Shown here: piece after piece, positions 10,576-20,275 of the stretch
Layout of the letters: every line of letters begins with the position of its first letter
Numbering within the stretch: the first letter of the stretch is position 1
NCBI RefSeq assembly: GCF_003533305.1
Contig: NZ_DOEH01000006.1
Span: 71,147 to 135,146, forward strand
Direction: 5' to 3'
DNA from: Providencia sp.
Lineage (GTDB): Bacteria; Pseudomonadota; Gammaproteobacteria; Enterobacterales; Enterobacteriaceae
DNA: 64,000 nt
The notes under the pieces: generated by a model
Database searches by the model: none
What the model saw: only the letters and a program-made list of their open reading frames with translations
What the model was told of the DNA's origin: nothing
Program-made: the position numbers and the translations under genes

Positions 10576-11313
10576 ATGTGGAAAAAGCTTCACCAACTTG
10601 CCATTCCTGTGAACCTATATCGCTTGTGCGGATATCTCGCACCTTGGTTTATTGTCTTGAGCGTAATTTTTCTCGCGGCTGGCTGGATTTGGGGATTTGG
10701 CTTTGCGCCAACAGATAAAACACAAAGTGATAGCTACCGTATTATGTATATTCACGTGCCAGCTGCAATGTGGTCGATGGGTATTTATGCGACTATGGCA
10801 ATCACTGCGTTTATTGGTCTTATTTGGCAGATGAAAGTATCTGAGCTTGCAATCGCTGCTATGGCACCTATTGGCGCTGTATTTACCTTTATTGCCTTAG
10901 TTACCGGTGCCACATGGGGGAAACCTATGTGGGGCGCATGGTGGGTTTGGGATGCACGTCTAACCTCAGAACTGATTTTATTTTTTCTTTATGTTGGAAT
11001 TATTGCCTTATGGCATGCATTCGATGATCGTCGCATTGCGGGTAAAGCAGCAGCAATATTAGTCTTAATTGGTGTTATTAATTTACCTATCATCCATTAT
11101 TCTGTCGAATGGTGGCAAACATTGCATCAGCCTTCGACTCGAATGCAGCAAAGTATTAATCCAGCAATGCGGACACCATTGCGTTTAGCTATCCTTGGTT
11201 ATCTATTTCTGTTTATTTCGTTGACATTAATTCGCTTACGCAGCCAATTATTACTGTTAGAGCGTAATCGTCCATGGGTTCTAGATATCGTCAATAAGCG
11301 AGGACAAAAATAA
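10576..11313 (+). CDS. ccmC: CcmC, haem handling protein for cytochrome c maturation
   Basis: 245 residues, six membrane segments and the tryptophan-rich WWD signature (WGAWWVWDARLT) flanked by histidines. CcmC loads haem onto the chaperone CcmE at the periplasmic face. It is the first gene of a tightly packed ccmCDEFGH series; the next gene starts one base before this stop is complete. In E. coli it would follow ccmA and ccmB, which are not here. Confidence 0.96.
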   Translation: MWKKLHQLAIPVNLYRLCGYLAPWFIVLSVIFLAAGWIWGFGFAPTDKTQSDSYRIMYIHVPAAMWSMGIYATMAITAFIGLIWQMKVSELAIAAMAPIGAVFTFIALVTGATWGKPMWGAWWVWDARLTSELILFFLYVGIIALWHAFDDRRIAGKAAAILVLIGVINLPIIHYSVEWWQTLHQPSTRMQQSINPAMRTPLRLAILGYLFLFISLTLIRLRSQLLLLERNRPWVLDIVNKRGQK

Positions 11314-11525
11314 TGAATAGCGCTTTTGCATCTTGGACGGATTTTTTTGCCATGGGTGGCTATGGATTCTATGTATGGTTAGCTGTAGCTTTAGCATTGG
11401 TGCCGATATTATTGTTGTGCTTGCATACCTATATTCAAAGAGAAATGATTTTTACGGCAATTATTCAGCAACAAGCACGTGAAGTTAGACAAAAAGCCGC
11501 AAGAGCTCGCCGGGAGGGGATGTGA
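11313..11525 (+). CDS. ccmD: CcmD, small membrane protein of the CcmC-CcmE complex
   Basis: 70 residues: one membrane segment (about residues 17-38) followed by a basic cytoplasmic tail rich in arginine and lysine. CcmD stabilises CcmC-CcmE and is needed for release of holo-CcmE. It overlaps ccmC by one base and ccmE by four. Confidence 0.93.
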   Translation: MNSAFASWTDFFAMGGYGFYVWLAVALALVPILLLCLHTYIQREMIFTAIIQQQAREVRQKAARARREGM

Positions 11526-12001
11526 ATATACGCCGAAAAAATAGATTATGGTTAATTTGCGCTATATTGGTGGGTGCTGGTTTAACAATAGCATTAATAT
11601 TATATGCATTACGTTCAAGCATTGATTTGTTCTATACACCCGGTGAAATCATTTATGGTAAGCGGGAAACACAGCAAATTCCTGAGGTAGGACAGCGTTT
11701 ACGTGTTGGTGGTATGGTGATGCCAGGCACGGTGGTTCGCGATCCTGAATCATTAAAAGTTACTTTTACTGTGTATGATGCGGAAGCAGAAATTGAAGTC
11801 AGTTATGATGGTATTTTGCCTGACTTGTTTCGGGAAGGACAAGGTGTGGTCGTGCAAGGTGAGCTTGAAGAAAATAATCATGTTTTAGCTAAAGAAGTAT
11901 TAGCAAAGCACGATGAAAATTATACACCACCAGAGATAGAACAAGCGATGCAAGAAAATCATCGAAGACCTGCTGCGGTCTATAAGGATAACGCATCATG
12001 A
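11522..12001 (+). CDS. ccmE: CcmE, periplasmic haem chaperone
   Basis: 159 residues with one N-terminal membrane anchor and a beta-barrel periplasmic domain. The haem-binding LAKHDENY motif is present, in which the histidine binds haem covalently and the tyrosine is an axial ligand. The start is a GTG at 11522 overlapping the ccmD stop; the residues after it (NIRRKNRLW) match the E. coli start, and no ATG fits. Confidence 0.95.
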   Translation: MNIRRKNRLWLICAILVGAGLTIALILYALRSSIDLFYTPGEIIYGKRETQQIPEVGQRLRVGGMVMPGTVVRDPESLKVTFTVYDAEAEIEVSYDGILPDLFREGQGVVVQGELEENNHVLAKEVLAKHDENYTPPEIEQAMQENHRRPAAVYKDNAS

Positions 12002-13929
12002 TCCCTGAGATTGGTAGCATCTTGCTATGTTTGGCATTGGGTATTGCGGTATTGCTATCTTTTTATCCACTCTGGGGCGTCGCGCGTAATGACTCTCGGC
12101 TGATGGCGTCATCTCGTCCTCTTGCATGGCTGCTTTTTTTGTGTGTGACGGGCGCATTTTTAGTATTAGTGAATGCCTTTGTTGTTAATGATTTCTCTGT
12201 CACTTATGTGGCGAATAACTCGAACACGTTATTACCTGTCTGGTATCGAGTTGCTGCTACATGGGGTGCTCATGAAGGTTCTTTGCTTTTGTGGGTTTTA
12301 TTAATGAGCGGTTGGACATTTGCTGTCGCTCTTTGTAGTTATCGTATGCCATTGGATATTGTAGCGCGTGTATTGGCTGTGATGGGCATGGTCAGTGTCG
12401 GTTTCTTGTTATTTATTATCTTTACCTCAAACCCATTCTCACGCACGTTGCCTGCATTTCCTATTGAAGGGCGAGATTTAAACCCGCTGTTACAAGACCC
12501 CGGCTTAATTTTCCATCCTCCATTATTATATATGGGCTATGTTGGATTCTCGGTTGCTTTTGCTTTTGCTATTGCCGCATTATTGAGTGGTCGACTCGAT
12601 AGCGCTTTCACCCGTTTTGCACGTCCTTGGACAATGGCTGCTTGGTTCTTCCTCACACTCGGTATTATGTTAGGTTCTGCATGGGCGTATTATGAACTGG
12701 GCTGGGGAGGCTGGTGGTTCTGGGACCCAGTTGAAAATGCATCGTTTATGCCATGGTTGGTCGGCACCGCACTAATCCACTCATTGTCGGTGACGGAACA
12801 AAGAGCGACATTCAAAGCGTGGTCACTGTTACTTTCTATTTCCGCGTTCTCATTGTGTTTGCTTGGCACCTTCTTAGTTCGCTCTGGGGTGTTGGTCTCT
12901 GTCCATGCCTTTGCGTCTGATCCATCCCGTGGCCTGTTTATATTAGCCTTTATGATCTTAGTGATTGGCGGATCGTTACTGGTATTTGCTGTTCGGGGTC
13001 ATAAAATTCGCTCGAAAGTGAATAACTCGCTGTGGTCTCGTGAGTCCTTGTTGCTTGGTAACAATGTCATCCTAACCGCAGCAATGTTAGTCGTGTTACT
13101 TGGTACGTTACTACCTTTAGTGCATAAGCAACTTGGCTTAGGGACTATCTCAATCGGCGAACCTTTCTTTAATACGATGTTTATTGTGTTAATGGTACCT
13201 TTTGCTCTGTTGTTAGGTATCGGGCCATTAGTTCGTTGGGGACGCGATCGCCCAGCCGCTATTCGAAAAATACTGATTTTTGCCCTAGTCATGGCACTGA
13301 TATTGTCTTTCTTATTGCCTTGGTTGATGGAAGATAGAGTTGAAGCGCTGACTTATCTTGGCTTGATGATGGCGAGTTGGATAGTCATTCTTGCATTCGT
13401 CGAAATGAAAATACGGATTAGCAAGAAAATTAAATTAACATCAAGTTATTGGGGAATGGTGTTGGCTCATTTAGGTTTGGCCGTCACGATTGTCGGGATC
13501 GCATTTAGTCAAAATTATAGTATTGAACGAGATGTCAAAATGAAGCCCGGTGATAGTATTTCTATTCGCGCTTATACCTTTGTTTTTAACGGTGTACATG
13601 AAGCTAATGGTCCAAATTATCAAGGGGTTATTGGTAGCATCTCGGTTAAAGAAAATGATAAAGTATTAACGACTTTACTGCCTGAAAAACGCTTTTATAA
13701 GACCAGTCGTGCAGTGATGACGGAAGCAGCTATTGATGGTGGTTTTACCCGTGATTTATACGCTGCTTTAGGTGAGGAAATTACTAAAGACGTCTGGACA
13801 CTGCGTTTATATTATAAGCCTTTTGTGCGTTGGATCTGGTCAGGTGGTATTTTGATGTCTATTGGCGCGCTATTTTGCTTGTTTGACCCACGCTATCGCC
13901 GTCGTAAAGCTGAAGGGGAGGCTGCATGA
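11998..13929 (+). CDS. ccmF: CcmF, cytochrome c haem lyase subunit
   Basis: 643 residues with many membrane helices and the WWD domain ([19 protein letters not shown]) plus flanking conserved histidines. CcmF receives haem from CcmE and, with CcmG and CcmH, attaches it to apocytochromes. Overlaps of four bases at each end show coupling to ccmE and ccmG. It matches the general CcmF rather than the NrfE paralogue, judged by its place and close similarity to the E. coli protein. Confidence 0.95.
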   Translation: MIPEIGSILLCLALGIAVLLSFYPLWGVARNDSRLMASSRPLAWLLFLCVTGAFLVLVNAFVVNDFSVTYVANNSNTLLPVWYRVAATWGAHEGSLLLWVLLMSGWTFAVALCSYRMPLDIVARVLAVMGMVSVGFLLFIIFTSNPFSRTLPAFPIEGRDLNPLLQDPGLIFHPPLLYMGYVGFSVAFAFAIAALLSGRLDSAFTRFARPWTMAAWFFLTLGIMLGSAWAYYELGWGGWWFWDPVENASFMPWLVGTALIHSLSVTEQRATFKAWSLLLSISAFSLCLLGTFLVRSGVLVSVHAFASDPSRGLFILAFMILVIGGSLLVFAVRGHKIRSKVNNSLWSRESLLLGNNVILTAAMLVVLLGTLLPLVHKQLGLGTISIGEPFFNTMFIVLMVPFALLLGIGPLVRWGRDRPAAIRKILIFALVMALILSFLLPWLMEDRVEALTYLGLMMASWIVILAFVEMKIRISKKIKLTSSYWGMVLAHLGLAVTIVGIAFSQNYSIERDVKMKPGDSISIRAYTFVFNGVHEANGPNYQGVIGSISVKENDKVLTTLLPEKRFYKTSRAVMTEAAIDGGFTRDLYAALGEEITKDVWTLRLYYKPFVRWIWSGGILMSIGALFCLFDPRYRRRKAEGEAA

Positions 13930-14483
13930 GTCGTAAAGTATTTTTAATCCCTTTTATTATATTTACGGCGATTGCCGCTGTGCTTTTATGGCAGTTGATG
14001 CGTAATGCAGAAGGGGATGATCCTCGCTTATTAGAATCTGCATTGATTGGTAAGCCCGTGCCTATTTTTCGTTTGGAATCGTTAGAGAATCCCGGGCAAC
14101 ATTATGAATCGGATGTGCTCAATCAAGGTAAACCAATTCTATTAAATGTTTGGGCGACATGGTGTCCTACTTGTCGTGCCGAACATCAATATCTGAATAC
14201 ACTTTCGGCGCAAGGCGTGCGTGTTGTTGGTCTTAATTATAAAGACAATCGGCAAAAAGCGATTGGTTGGCTACGTGAGCTGGGCAACCCTTATGCGCTG
14301 AGTTTATTTGATGGTGAAGGTATGTTGGGCTTAGATCTCGGCGTTTATGGTGCACCTGAAACTTTTCTTATTGATGGCAATGGCATTATTCGTTATCGCC
14401 ATGCAGGGGCTATGGATGAGCAAGTGTGGGAAAAAGAGTTGAAGCCACTGTGGGACCGTTATAGCAAGGAGGCCAGCCAATGA
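13926..14483 (+). CDS. ccmG: CcmG (DsbE), membrane-anchored thioredoxin-like reductant
   Basis: 185 residues: a short N-terminal membrane anchor and a thioredoxin fold with the active site WATWCPTCRAEH. It reduces the apocytochrome CXXCH cysteines, or CcmH, in the periplasm before haem attachment. Overlaps ccmF and ccmH by four bases each. Confidence 0.96.
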   Translation: MSRKVFLIPFIIFTAIAAVLLWQLMRNAEGDDPRLLESALIGKPVPIFRLESLENPGQHYESDVLNQGKPILLNVWATWCPTCRAEHQYLNTLSAQGVRVVGLNYKDNRQKAIGWLRELGNPYALSLFDGEGMLGLDLGVYGAPETFLIDGNGIIRYRHAGAMDEQVWEKELKPLWDRYSKEASQ

Positions 14484-15550
14484 AATATTTATTAGGCTTG
14501 CTGATGTTTGCGCTCAGTGCAACCGTTACTTTTGCGGCGACAGAAGTGTTTACTTTTGATAATGAACAACAAGAGCAGCAGTTTCGTAAATTAACGGAAG
14601 AGTTACGCTGCCCTAAATGTCAAAATAACAGTATTGCTGACTCTAACTCAATGATTGCGCTAGATTTACGTCAAAAAGTGTATGAATTGATGAAAGAGGG
14701 TAAAAATCGCGATGAAATCATTGATTATATGGTGGCGCGATATGGTTACTTTGTCACTTATAATCCACCATTAACTCCTTTAACGGTGATACTTTGGGGG
14801 CTCCCATTTGCCGCTATAGCCGTGGGTGGATGGATTATTTTTGCACGTTCTAAAAAACGGGTACGCATTAAAAATTCATCCCTAAATGATGAAGATGATT
14901 TACCTGAATCATCACGAGCGAGTATTTGGGTCTATGTGCCGGGTATTATTATTGCCGTTGGCATTGGAGCAGTGGCGTATTATCAAGTCGGAAGCTATAG
15001 CAAAGTTGCAGATTGGAATATTGCTTACCAGCAAGCCCCCGCTTTGCTTGATAGAGCCCTTGACCCAAAAGAACCGCCACTTAATAATGAAGAGATGGAA
15101 CGTTTGGCATTAGGCTTACGCACTCGTTTACAAGAAGATCCACAAAACGTAGAAGCATGGGTAATGCTAGGGCGTATCGGCATGGTATTGAGTAATGCGA
15201 CGATGGCAACAGATGCTTATGGTCGAGCTTACCGCTTATCGCCGAATGATGAAGGTGTGGCGATGGGATATGCAGAAGTGTTAACCCGTTCATCTGATCC
15301 GGAAGATAATCGTGAAGGTACTGAGCTACTGAAAAAATTGATTGCTGAAAATCGAACCAATGTTAAAGCATTAAGTTTGTTTGCATTCAATGCCTTTGAG
15401 CAAGAGCAATATGCAGAAGCCATTTCAGCTTGGCAAATGATGTTAAAATTATTGCCTGAAAACGATCAGCGCCGAACCATTATCGAGCGAAGTGTAGAAC
15501 AAGCTTTAGTGTTGCTACACGAGAAAAAAGGTACGGCAGGCAGCCAATAA
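14480..15550 (+). CDS. ccmH: CcmH, haem lyase subunit with fused CcmI-like TPR domain
   Basis: 356 residues. It has a signal peptide, then the LRCPKCQNN redox motif (near residue 43), two membrane helices and a C-terminal TPR-like region from about residue 185. This is the fused enterobacterial form combining the CcmL/CcmH and CycH/CcmI functions that bind and present apocytochrome. It is last in the operon and is followed by a strong terminator. Confidence 0.94.
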   Translation: MKYLLGLLMFALSATVTFAATEVFTFDNEQQEQQFRKLTEELRCPKCQNNSIADSNSMIALDLRQKVYELMKEGKNRDEIIDYMVARYGYFVTYNPPLTPLTVILWGLPFAAIAVGGWIIFARSKKRVRIKNSSLNDEDDLPESSRASIWVYVPGIIIAVGIGAVAYYQVGSYSKVADWNIAYQQAPALLDRALDPKEPPLNNEEMERLALGLRTRLQEDPQNVEAWVMLGRIGMVLSNATMATDAYGRAYRLSPNDEGVAMGYAEVLTRSSDPEDNREGTELLKKLIAENRTNVKALSLFAFNAFEQEQYAEAISAWQMMLKLLPENDQRRTIIERSVEQALVLLHEKKGTAGSQ

Positions 15551-15579
15551 TCTTTAAAAGTAGTTAGTCATTATATAAG

Positions 15580-15603
15580 CGGGCGCAATTGCGCCCGTTT
15601 TTA
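15580..15603 (+). terminator. Rho-independent terminator of the ccm operon
   Basis: CGGGCGCAATTGCGCCCG is a perfect 18-base palindrome followed directly by TTTTTA, 30 bases after the ccmH stop. Confidence 0.93.
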
Positions 15604-16061
15604 TCAGTGTTGTAATGATAATCCTCACTAATACGCATTTCTCCATTTGTGATCTTCCTCCCAATATACAAAGAATAAATTCTATTGAAAATAATTCGAT
15701 AATATTCAGATATTTTATCTTTATAGTAAAATAAAGATAAATATAATTGATGTTATTTAAGATTTATTTGACTTTAAATTGGATTTAAATTAATTCATTT
15801 AATGAAATATTAAAAATATTTTTATAGTTAATTTTAATTAACTGAATTTGTATATTTTTTTATTTTAATTAGCCTAATTTATAGGTTGCTATATTATCTT
15901 GATATAAATGATGTATTTAGCTTTAAGACTGCATTTTTGTTTTTTTTTGTTTTTAGTTTTATGCTTTTTGCTTTTTTTTGCTTTTGAATGGGAACATATG
16001 ATTATAGTCACATTAACTTAACAAGGTATAAATTAGAGTTAATGCCATGAGGTAAAATGGC
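15604..16061 (+). promoter_or_regulatory. AT-rich upstream region with long T-tracts before the DeoR-PfkB gene
   Basis: No ORF. The part from about 15931 to 15987 is almost pure pyrimidine on the plus strand, with runs of up to nine T interrupted by G or GC, and the repeated pattern GCTTTTTGCTTTTTTTTGCTT. A Shine-Dalgarno GAGGT (16049-16053) precedes the next ATG. The promoter and operator should be here, but I cannot assign exact boxes. Confidence 0.45.
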
Positions 16062-17282
16062 ATGAAAGCAGAACGACATAAGAAAATAATTAATTTTTTA
16101 AAAAAAACAGGCTCAGCGAAAGTTTCTGTTTTATCGAAAGAACTTAATGTCACTAAAGAAACGATTAGGGCAGATTTAAATTCTTTAGCAAAAAAAGGCA
16201 TTATTAGTCGCTGTCATGGCGGTGCCTATATTGAATTTGAAACTTTAGATAAAGTTGCCAAAAAGGAAATAATTCAATTTCTTGAATGTAATGAAAGCTT
16301 TAATGATAAAACAAATAAGGATGATGCCGTGTTAGGTAAAGTTTGCGTATTAGGTTCATTTAATGTTGATATGATTAGTTATTTACCTCGATTACCTGAA
16401 GCGGGTGAATCATTATTAGCAAACAAATTTATATTCTCCCCAGGTGGTAAAGGCTGTAATCAAGCTTTAGCTGCAAGCTATTCAGATTCTCAGGTGCATT
16501 TTATTACTAAAATAGGAACTGACCAATTTAGTGAATATGCTATAAACTTTATTTCATCATCTAAAATTAAAACATCAACAATATACCAAACAGAAAAATA
16601 TCAAACAGGTACAGCTTCAATATTTGTATCCGAAAATAGTGGTGAAAATATTATTTCTATTTATCCTGGATCTAATATGGATATTACCGCTGATGAGGTT
16701 AAAATTCAAAAGGATAGGGTGATTAATTCAAATGTTATCCTACTACAATTAGAAACAAATATTGATGCATTAAAAGAAATTATTTCCATCGGTAATGAAT
16801 ATAATATTCCAATTATATTAAATCCTGCACCTTACAACGATATAGTGAATGAGTTGATTGATAAAATAGATATTTTAACACCGAATGAAACCGAAGCGAG
16901 TTTGCTTTCTGATATTAATGTGATTGATATAGAAACAGCGAAAAAAGCAGCGAAAGTTATCTATGAAAAAGGTGTTAAAAAGGTTGTCATTACGCTTGGT
17001 AGTAAAGGCTCTATCGCTTATGACGGTAATAAATTTATTTATTCACCGGCTTATACCGCAGTAGTGAAGAATACCGCGGGGGCGGGTGATGCATTTAATG
17101 GTGCATTGGCGGCATCATTAGCGAAAGGTAAGCAATTTTCTTATGCATTACGTTACGCCTCAGCATTCTCATCTCTTGCAGTTGAAACCGGTAATGCTTC
17201 TGAAATGCCCGATGACATTAATGTCATGCATCGAATTAATCAAACAACTTACTCTCAGGTTGTTACTCAATCTCCTGAATAA
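16062..17282 (+). CDS. DeoR-type HTH fused to a PfkB/ribokinase-family kinase
   Basis: 406 residues. Residues 1-60 form a DeoR-type winged helix (RHKKIINFLKKTGSAKVSVL with a TKETIRADLN recognition region), ending in the typical RCHGGA. From about residue 90 there is a complete PfkB kinase: GGKGCNQALAAS at 128-139 (substrate and GG signature) and NTAGAGDAFNGA at 337-348, with the GAGD anion hole and Asp343 as catalytic base. Both parts look intact, so one protein probably binds DNA and phosphorylates a sugar or nucleoside. The PfkB domain takes the place of the usual phosphosugar-sensing effector domain of DeoR proteins. It heads a four-gene cluster; the substrate is unknown. Confidence 0.88.
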   Translation: MKAERHKKIINFLKKTGSAKVSVLSKELNVTKETIRADLNSLAKKGIISRCHGGAYIEFETLDKVAKKEIIQFLECNESFNDKTNKDDAVLGKVCVLGSFNVDMISYLPRLPEAGESLLANKFIFSPGGKGCNQALAASYSDSQVHFITKIGTDQFSEYAINFISSSKIKTSTIYQTEKYQTGTASIFVSENSGENIISIYPGSNMDITADEVKIQKDRVINSNVILLQLETNIDALKEIISIGNEYNIPIILNPAPYNDIVNELIDKIDILTPNETEASLLSDINVIDIETAKKAAKVIYEKGVKKVVITLGSKGSIAYDGNKFIYSPAYTAVVKNTAGAGDAFNGALAASLAKGKQFSYALRYASAFSSLAVETGNASEMPDDINVMHRINQTTYSQVVTQSPE

Positions 17283-17308
17283 ATTAATAGTCTGAAAGAG
17301 GAATAAAA

Positions 17309-18046
17309 ATGAAAATTTTATTTATTGGTGAATCATGGCACATTCACATGATCCATACCAAAGGTTATGACAGCTTTACTTCAAGTAAATATGAAGAAGG
17401 TGCAACTTTTTTATTAGGCTGTTTGAAAAGCAAAGGAATTGAAATTGACTATATGCCAGCACACACAGTGCAAATGGCATTTCCTAAAACAGTTGAAGAG
17501 TTGGCTAAATACGATGTAGTTGTGATTAGCGATATTGGTGCTAATACATTTTTATTACAAAATGATACTTTCTACAATATGAAAGTATTACCAAATGCTT
17601 TAGAGCTCATTAAACAATATGTTATTAATGGTGGCGGCTTGTTAATGATAGGGGGTTATTTATCCTTTATGGGTATTGAGGCTAAAGCAAATTATAAAAA
17701 TACATTACTCGCAGATGTATTACCTGTAGAAATGCTTAATGGTGATGATCGAGTTGAAAAACCAGAAGGTATTTTTGCATCACCCGTTAATTCTGAACAT
17801 GATTCAGTAAAAGGCTTTAGCAATTGGCCAATGTTCTTGGGTTATAACAAAGTTACAGCTAAAGAAAATACAGAAGTTGTATTAAATATTGGTGAAGATC
17901 CTTTATTGGTATTTGGCCAATATGAAAAAGGCAAAACTGGTTGTTTCATGAGTGACTGTTCGCCGCACTGGGGAAGTCGTGAGTTTTTAGCTTGGGAATA
18001 TTATACCGATATGTGGGTAAATATTTTAAAACAAGTTTCTCGCTAA
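17309..18046 (+). CDS. Glutamine-amidotransferase-like protein of unknown function
   Basis: 245 residues, no signal peptide or membrane segment. The fold pattern (MKILFIGESWHIH at the N-terminus, VINGGGLLMIGGYLSF in the middle, FMSDCSPHWGS near the end) resembles class I glutamine-amidotransferase-like proteins of the GATase1_like/ThuA type. I do not see the canonical nucleophile-elbow cysteine with GXCXG, so amidotransfer is doubtful; hydrolase or binding roles are equally possible. It has a good GAGGA ribosome site and follows the kinase fusion by 26 bases, so they are probably cotranscribed. Confidence 0.7.
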   Translation: MKILFIGESWHIHMIHTKGYDSFTSSKYEEGATFLLGCLKSKGIEIDYMPAHTVQMAFPKTVEELAKYDVVVISDIGANTFLLQNDTFYNMKVLPNALELIKQYVINGGGLLMIGGYLSFMGIEAKANYKNTLLADVLPVEMLNGDDRVEKPEGIFASPVNSEHDSVKGFSNWPMFLGYNKVTAKENTEVVLNIGEDPLLVFGQYEKGKTGCFMSDCSPHWGSREFLAWEYYTDMWVNILKQVSR

Positions 18047-18080
18047 TTTATAAAATTAAAATTCTAAAAATAAAGAAAAT

Positions 18081-18104
18081 AAGTGCAGAGTTTTCTCTGC
18101 GCTT
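18081..18104 (+). other. Intergenic hairpin in the kinase-hydrolase cluster
   Basis: AAGTGCAGAG-TTTT-CTCTGCGCTT forms a 10-bp stem with one T-G pair. No T-run follows, so it is more likely a processing, stabilising or attenuating structure than a full terminator. Confidence 0.5.
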
Positions 18105-18159
18105 AACCTACCGATTACAATAATAATGACTCATAGTCAAAATCCATAAGGAATATTTT

Positions 18160-19125
18160 ATGAGTACAAAAAGTTATTCTACCCCTTTTCTTATGATAGC
18201 GACGGTTTTGGCCGGTATGCTGTCACCAATGCAATCCGCCGTAAATGGGCAGCTTGGAGATGTATTAAAAGACGGAAATGCGAGTGCCGTTATTTCTTTT
18301 GCTAGTGGTTTAGTTGTTATGTTTTTTGTCATTCTAGCGAAAAAACAAACTCGCCAACAATTTGCAGCAATTCCGAGTTTAATTAAAAATAAGAAAATAC
18401 CTTTATGGAATTGGTTTGCTGGCCTTTGTGGTGCGATGGTCGTTTTTTCTGAAGGAGCATCTGCAAGTGCACTTGGTATTGCTACATTCCAAACAGCGCT
18501 TATTTCAGCACTCTTGTTATCAGGTTTACTGTGTGACCGATTTGGTATTGGTATCGATGAGAAAAAACCATTTACAACTTTCCGTGTTCTTGGTGCTGTG
18601 TTTGCCGTTATTGCGACCTTATTTGTGGTATCACCACAATGGCATTCAAGCTCAGCCATTTATTTAGCTATCCTTCCATTCTTGGCGGGTTTGTTAGCGG
18701 GTTGGCAACCAGCAGGTAACTCAAAAGTCGCCGATGCAACAGGTTCAATGTTAGTTTCAATTACATGGAACTTTATCGTTGGTTTTACTGTGTTAACCAT
18801 TGCTTTGGTTATTCGTATGGCATTGGGTCACATTACGTTAGAGCTTCCTGGTGTTTGGTGGATGTATCTCGGTGGCCCATTAGGTCTGATGTCAATTGCA
18901 TTAATGGCTATCTTAGTTCGTGGATTAGGTCTCTTAATGTTGGGTGTTGCATCAACCGCAGGTCAACTATTGGGGTCAGTCTTAATTGATACTTTGCTAC
19001 CATCACTAGGTAATACTGTTTACTTTGTCACCATAATTGGAACGCTATTCGCATTAGTGGGTGCAATTATCACAACCATTCCTGAATTCAGAGAAGCTAA
19101 AGCCGCGAAAGCAACAGGAGTATAA
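18160..19125 (+). CDS. DMT-superfamily (YdcZ/DUF606-like) membrane transporter
   Basis: 321 residues, ten predicted hydrophobic segments arranged as two similar halves (MIATVLAGMLSPMQSAVNGQLG in the first; LPFLAGLLAGWQPAGNSKVA in the second), which is the YdcZ/DUF606 pattern within the drug/metabolite transporter superfamily. It is probably the importer for the substrate of this cluster, by position alone. AAGGA precedes the ATG; the hydrolase gene starts two bases after its stop, so the two are coupled. Confidence 0.8.
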   Translation: MSTKSYSTPFLMIATVLAGMLSPMQSAVNGQLGDVLKDGNASAVISFASGLVVMFFVILAKKQTRQQFAAIPSLIKNKKIPLWNWFAGLCGAMVVFSEGASASALGIATFQTALISALLLSGLLCDRFGIGIDEKKPFTTFRVLGAVFAVIATLFVVSPQWHSSSAIYLAILPFLAGLLAGWQPAGNSKVADATGSMLVSITWNFIVGFTVLTIALVIRMALGHITLELPGVWWMYLGGPLGLMSIALMAILVRGLGLLMLGVASTAGQLLGSVLIDTLLPSLGNTVYFVTIIGTLFALVGAIITTIPEFREAKAAKATGV

Positions 19126-19127
19126 TT

Positions 19128-20159
19128 ATGAAAGGGTATATTCAAACTGTAACAGGTCCAGTTAGAAAAGAAGATATGGGGCTAACGTTACCACATGAAC
19201 ATTTATTTAATGATCTCTCAACCGTTGTCGATCAGCCTTTTTATGATTTCTCCCATGTGTTAGTTGATAAAAAAGTGACGGCTGATATTCAATGGGGGCT
19301 CAAACATGATCCTTATTGCTGTTGTGACAATATGGATAAAAAGCCGATTGAAGATGTTATTTATGAAGTGAATAATTTTAAAGATCTCGGTGGTAGAACA
19401 TTGGTAGATGCGACGGGTTCTAGTGCTATTGGTCGTGATGTTCTTCAGTTACGTGACGTTGCAGTGAAAACAGGTATTAATGTTGTGGCTTCATCAGGCC
19501 TATATATTGAAAAATTTGAAGGCGACCGCTTAGTCAATGATATAGATGCTATGGCAAAAATGATTGATGACGAGCTAAATATTGGTATTGATGGCACGAA
19601 TATTTGTGCGGGCATGATTGGTGAAATTGGTGTGTCTCCATCATTTACAGATGGTGAAAAAAATAGTTTACGTGCGGCGTCACTAGCTCAACTTGCGAAT
19701 GATCATGTATCAATGAATATTCATATGCCTGGTTGGCAGCGCCGTGGCGATGAAGTGCTCGACATTTTAATTACAGAAATGGGTGTTAATCCAGCAAAAA
19801 TTTCGTTAGCGCATTCAGACCCATCAGGTAAAGATTTTGAGTATCAACGTCGTATGCTAGACCGAGGTGTATGGCTTGAATTTGATATGATAGGCCTTGA
19901 TATTTCATTTCCAAAAGAAGGTGTTGCGCCGACAGTCACAGAAACTGTAGATGCAGTTTATCAATTGATTGAAATGGGATATGGGCATCAGATAGTGCTA
20001 AGCCACGATGTGTTTTTAAAACAAATGTGGGCAAAAAATGGTGGGAATGGTTGGGGTTTCGTACCAAATGTATTTTTATCATTGCTAGCAAAAAAAGGTG
20101 TCGATAAAGCAATTATCGCGCGCCTTTGTATTGATAACCCTGCTAATTTATTGGCTTAA
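19128..20159 (+). CDS. Phosphotriesterase-family metal-dependent hydrolase, probable lactonase
   Basis: 343 residues of the amidohydrolase superfamily, phosphotriesterase-like branch. The metal ligands of the family are visible: HEH in TLPHEHLFND, a bridging acidic position in GMIGEIGVS (glutamate instead of carboxylated lysine), histidines in NIHMPG and LAHSDP, and the HD pair in LSHDVFLK. Bacterial members with known activity are often lactonases acting on sugar or phosphosugar lactones. AGGAG precedes the ATG and it ends the cluster before a strong terminator. The substrate cannot be read from sequence. Confidence 0.86.
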   Translation: MKGYIQTVTGPVRKEDMGLTLPHEHLFNDLSTVVDQPFYDFSHVLVDKKVTADIQWGLKHDPYCCCDNMDKKPIEDVIYEVNNFKDLGGRTLVDATGSSAIGRDVLQLRDVAVKTGINVVASSGLYIEKFEGDRLVNDIDAMAKMIDDELNIGIDGTNICAGMIGEIGVSPSFTDGEKNSLRAASLAQLANDHVSMNIHMPGWQRRGDEVLDILITEMGVNPAKISLAHSDPSGKDFEYQRRMLDRGVWLEFDMIGLDISFPKEGVAPTVTETVDAVYQLIEMGYGHQIVLSHDVFLKQMWAKNGGNGWGFVPNVFLSLLAKKGVDKAIIARLCIDNPANLLA

Positions 20160-20238
20160 ATCAAGATGCTTAATTTAAGTATATTCATCTTTCTATAATA
20201 TTGAATATTTAGCTTAAATAAAATTGCTATTTTAATTA

Positions 20239-20275
20239 TGCGACAACTCATTATATGTGGTGTCGCATTTTTATT
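20239..20275 (+). terminator. Rho-independent terminator after the hydrolase
   Basis: TGCGACA and TGTCGCA (20239-20245 and 20261-20267) form a stem followed by TTTTTATT. It closes the 16062-20159 transcription unit. Confidence 0.88.
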
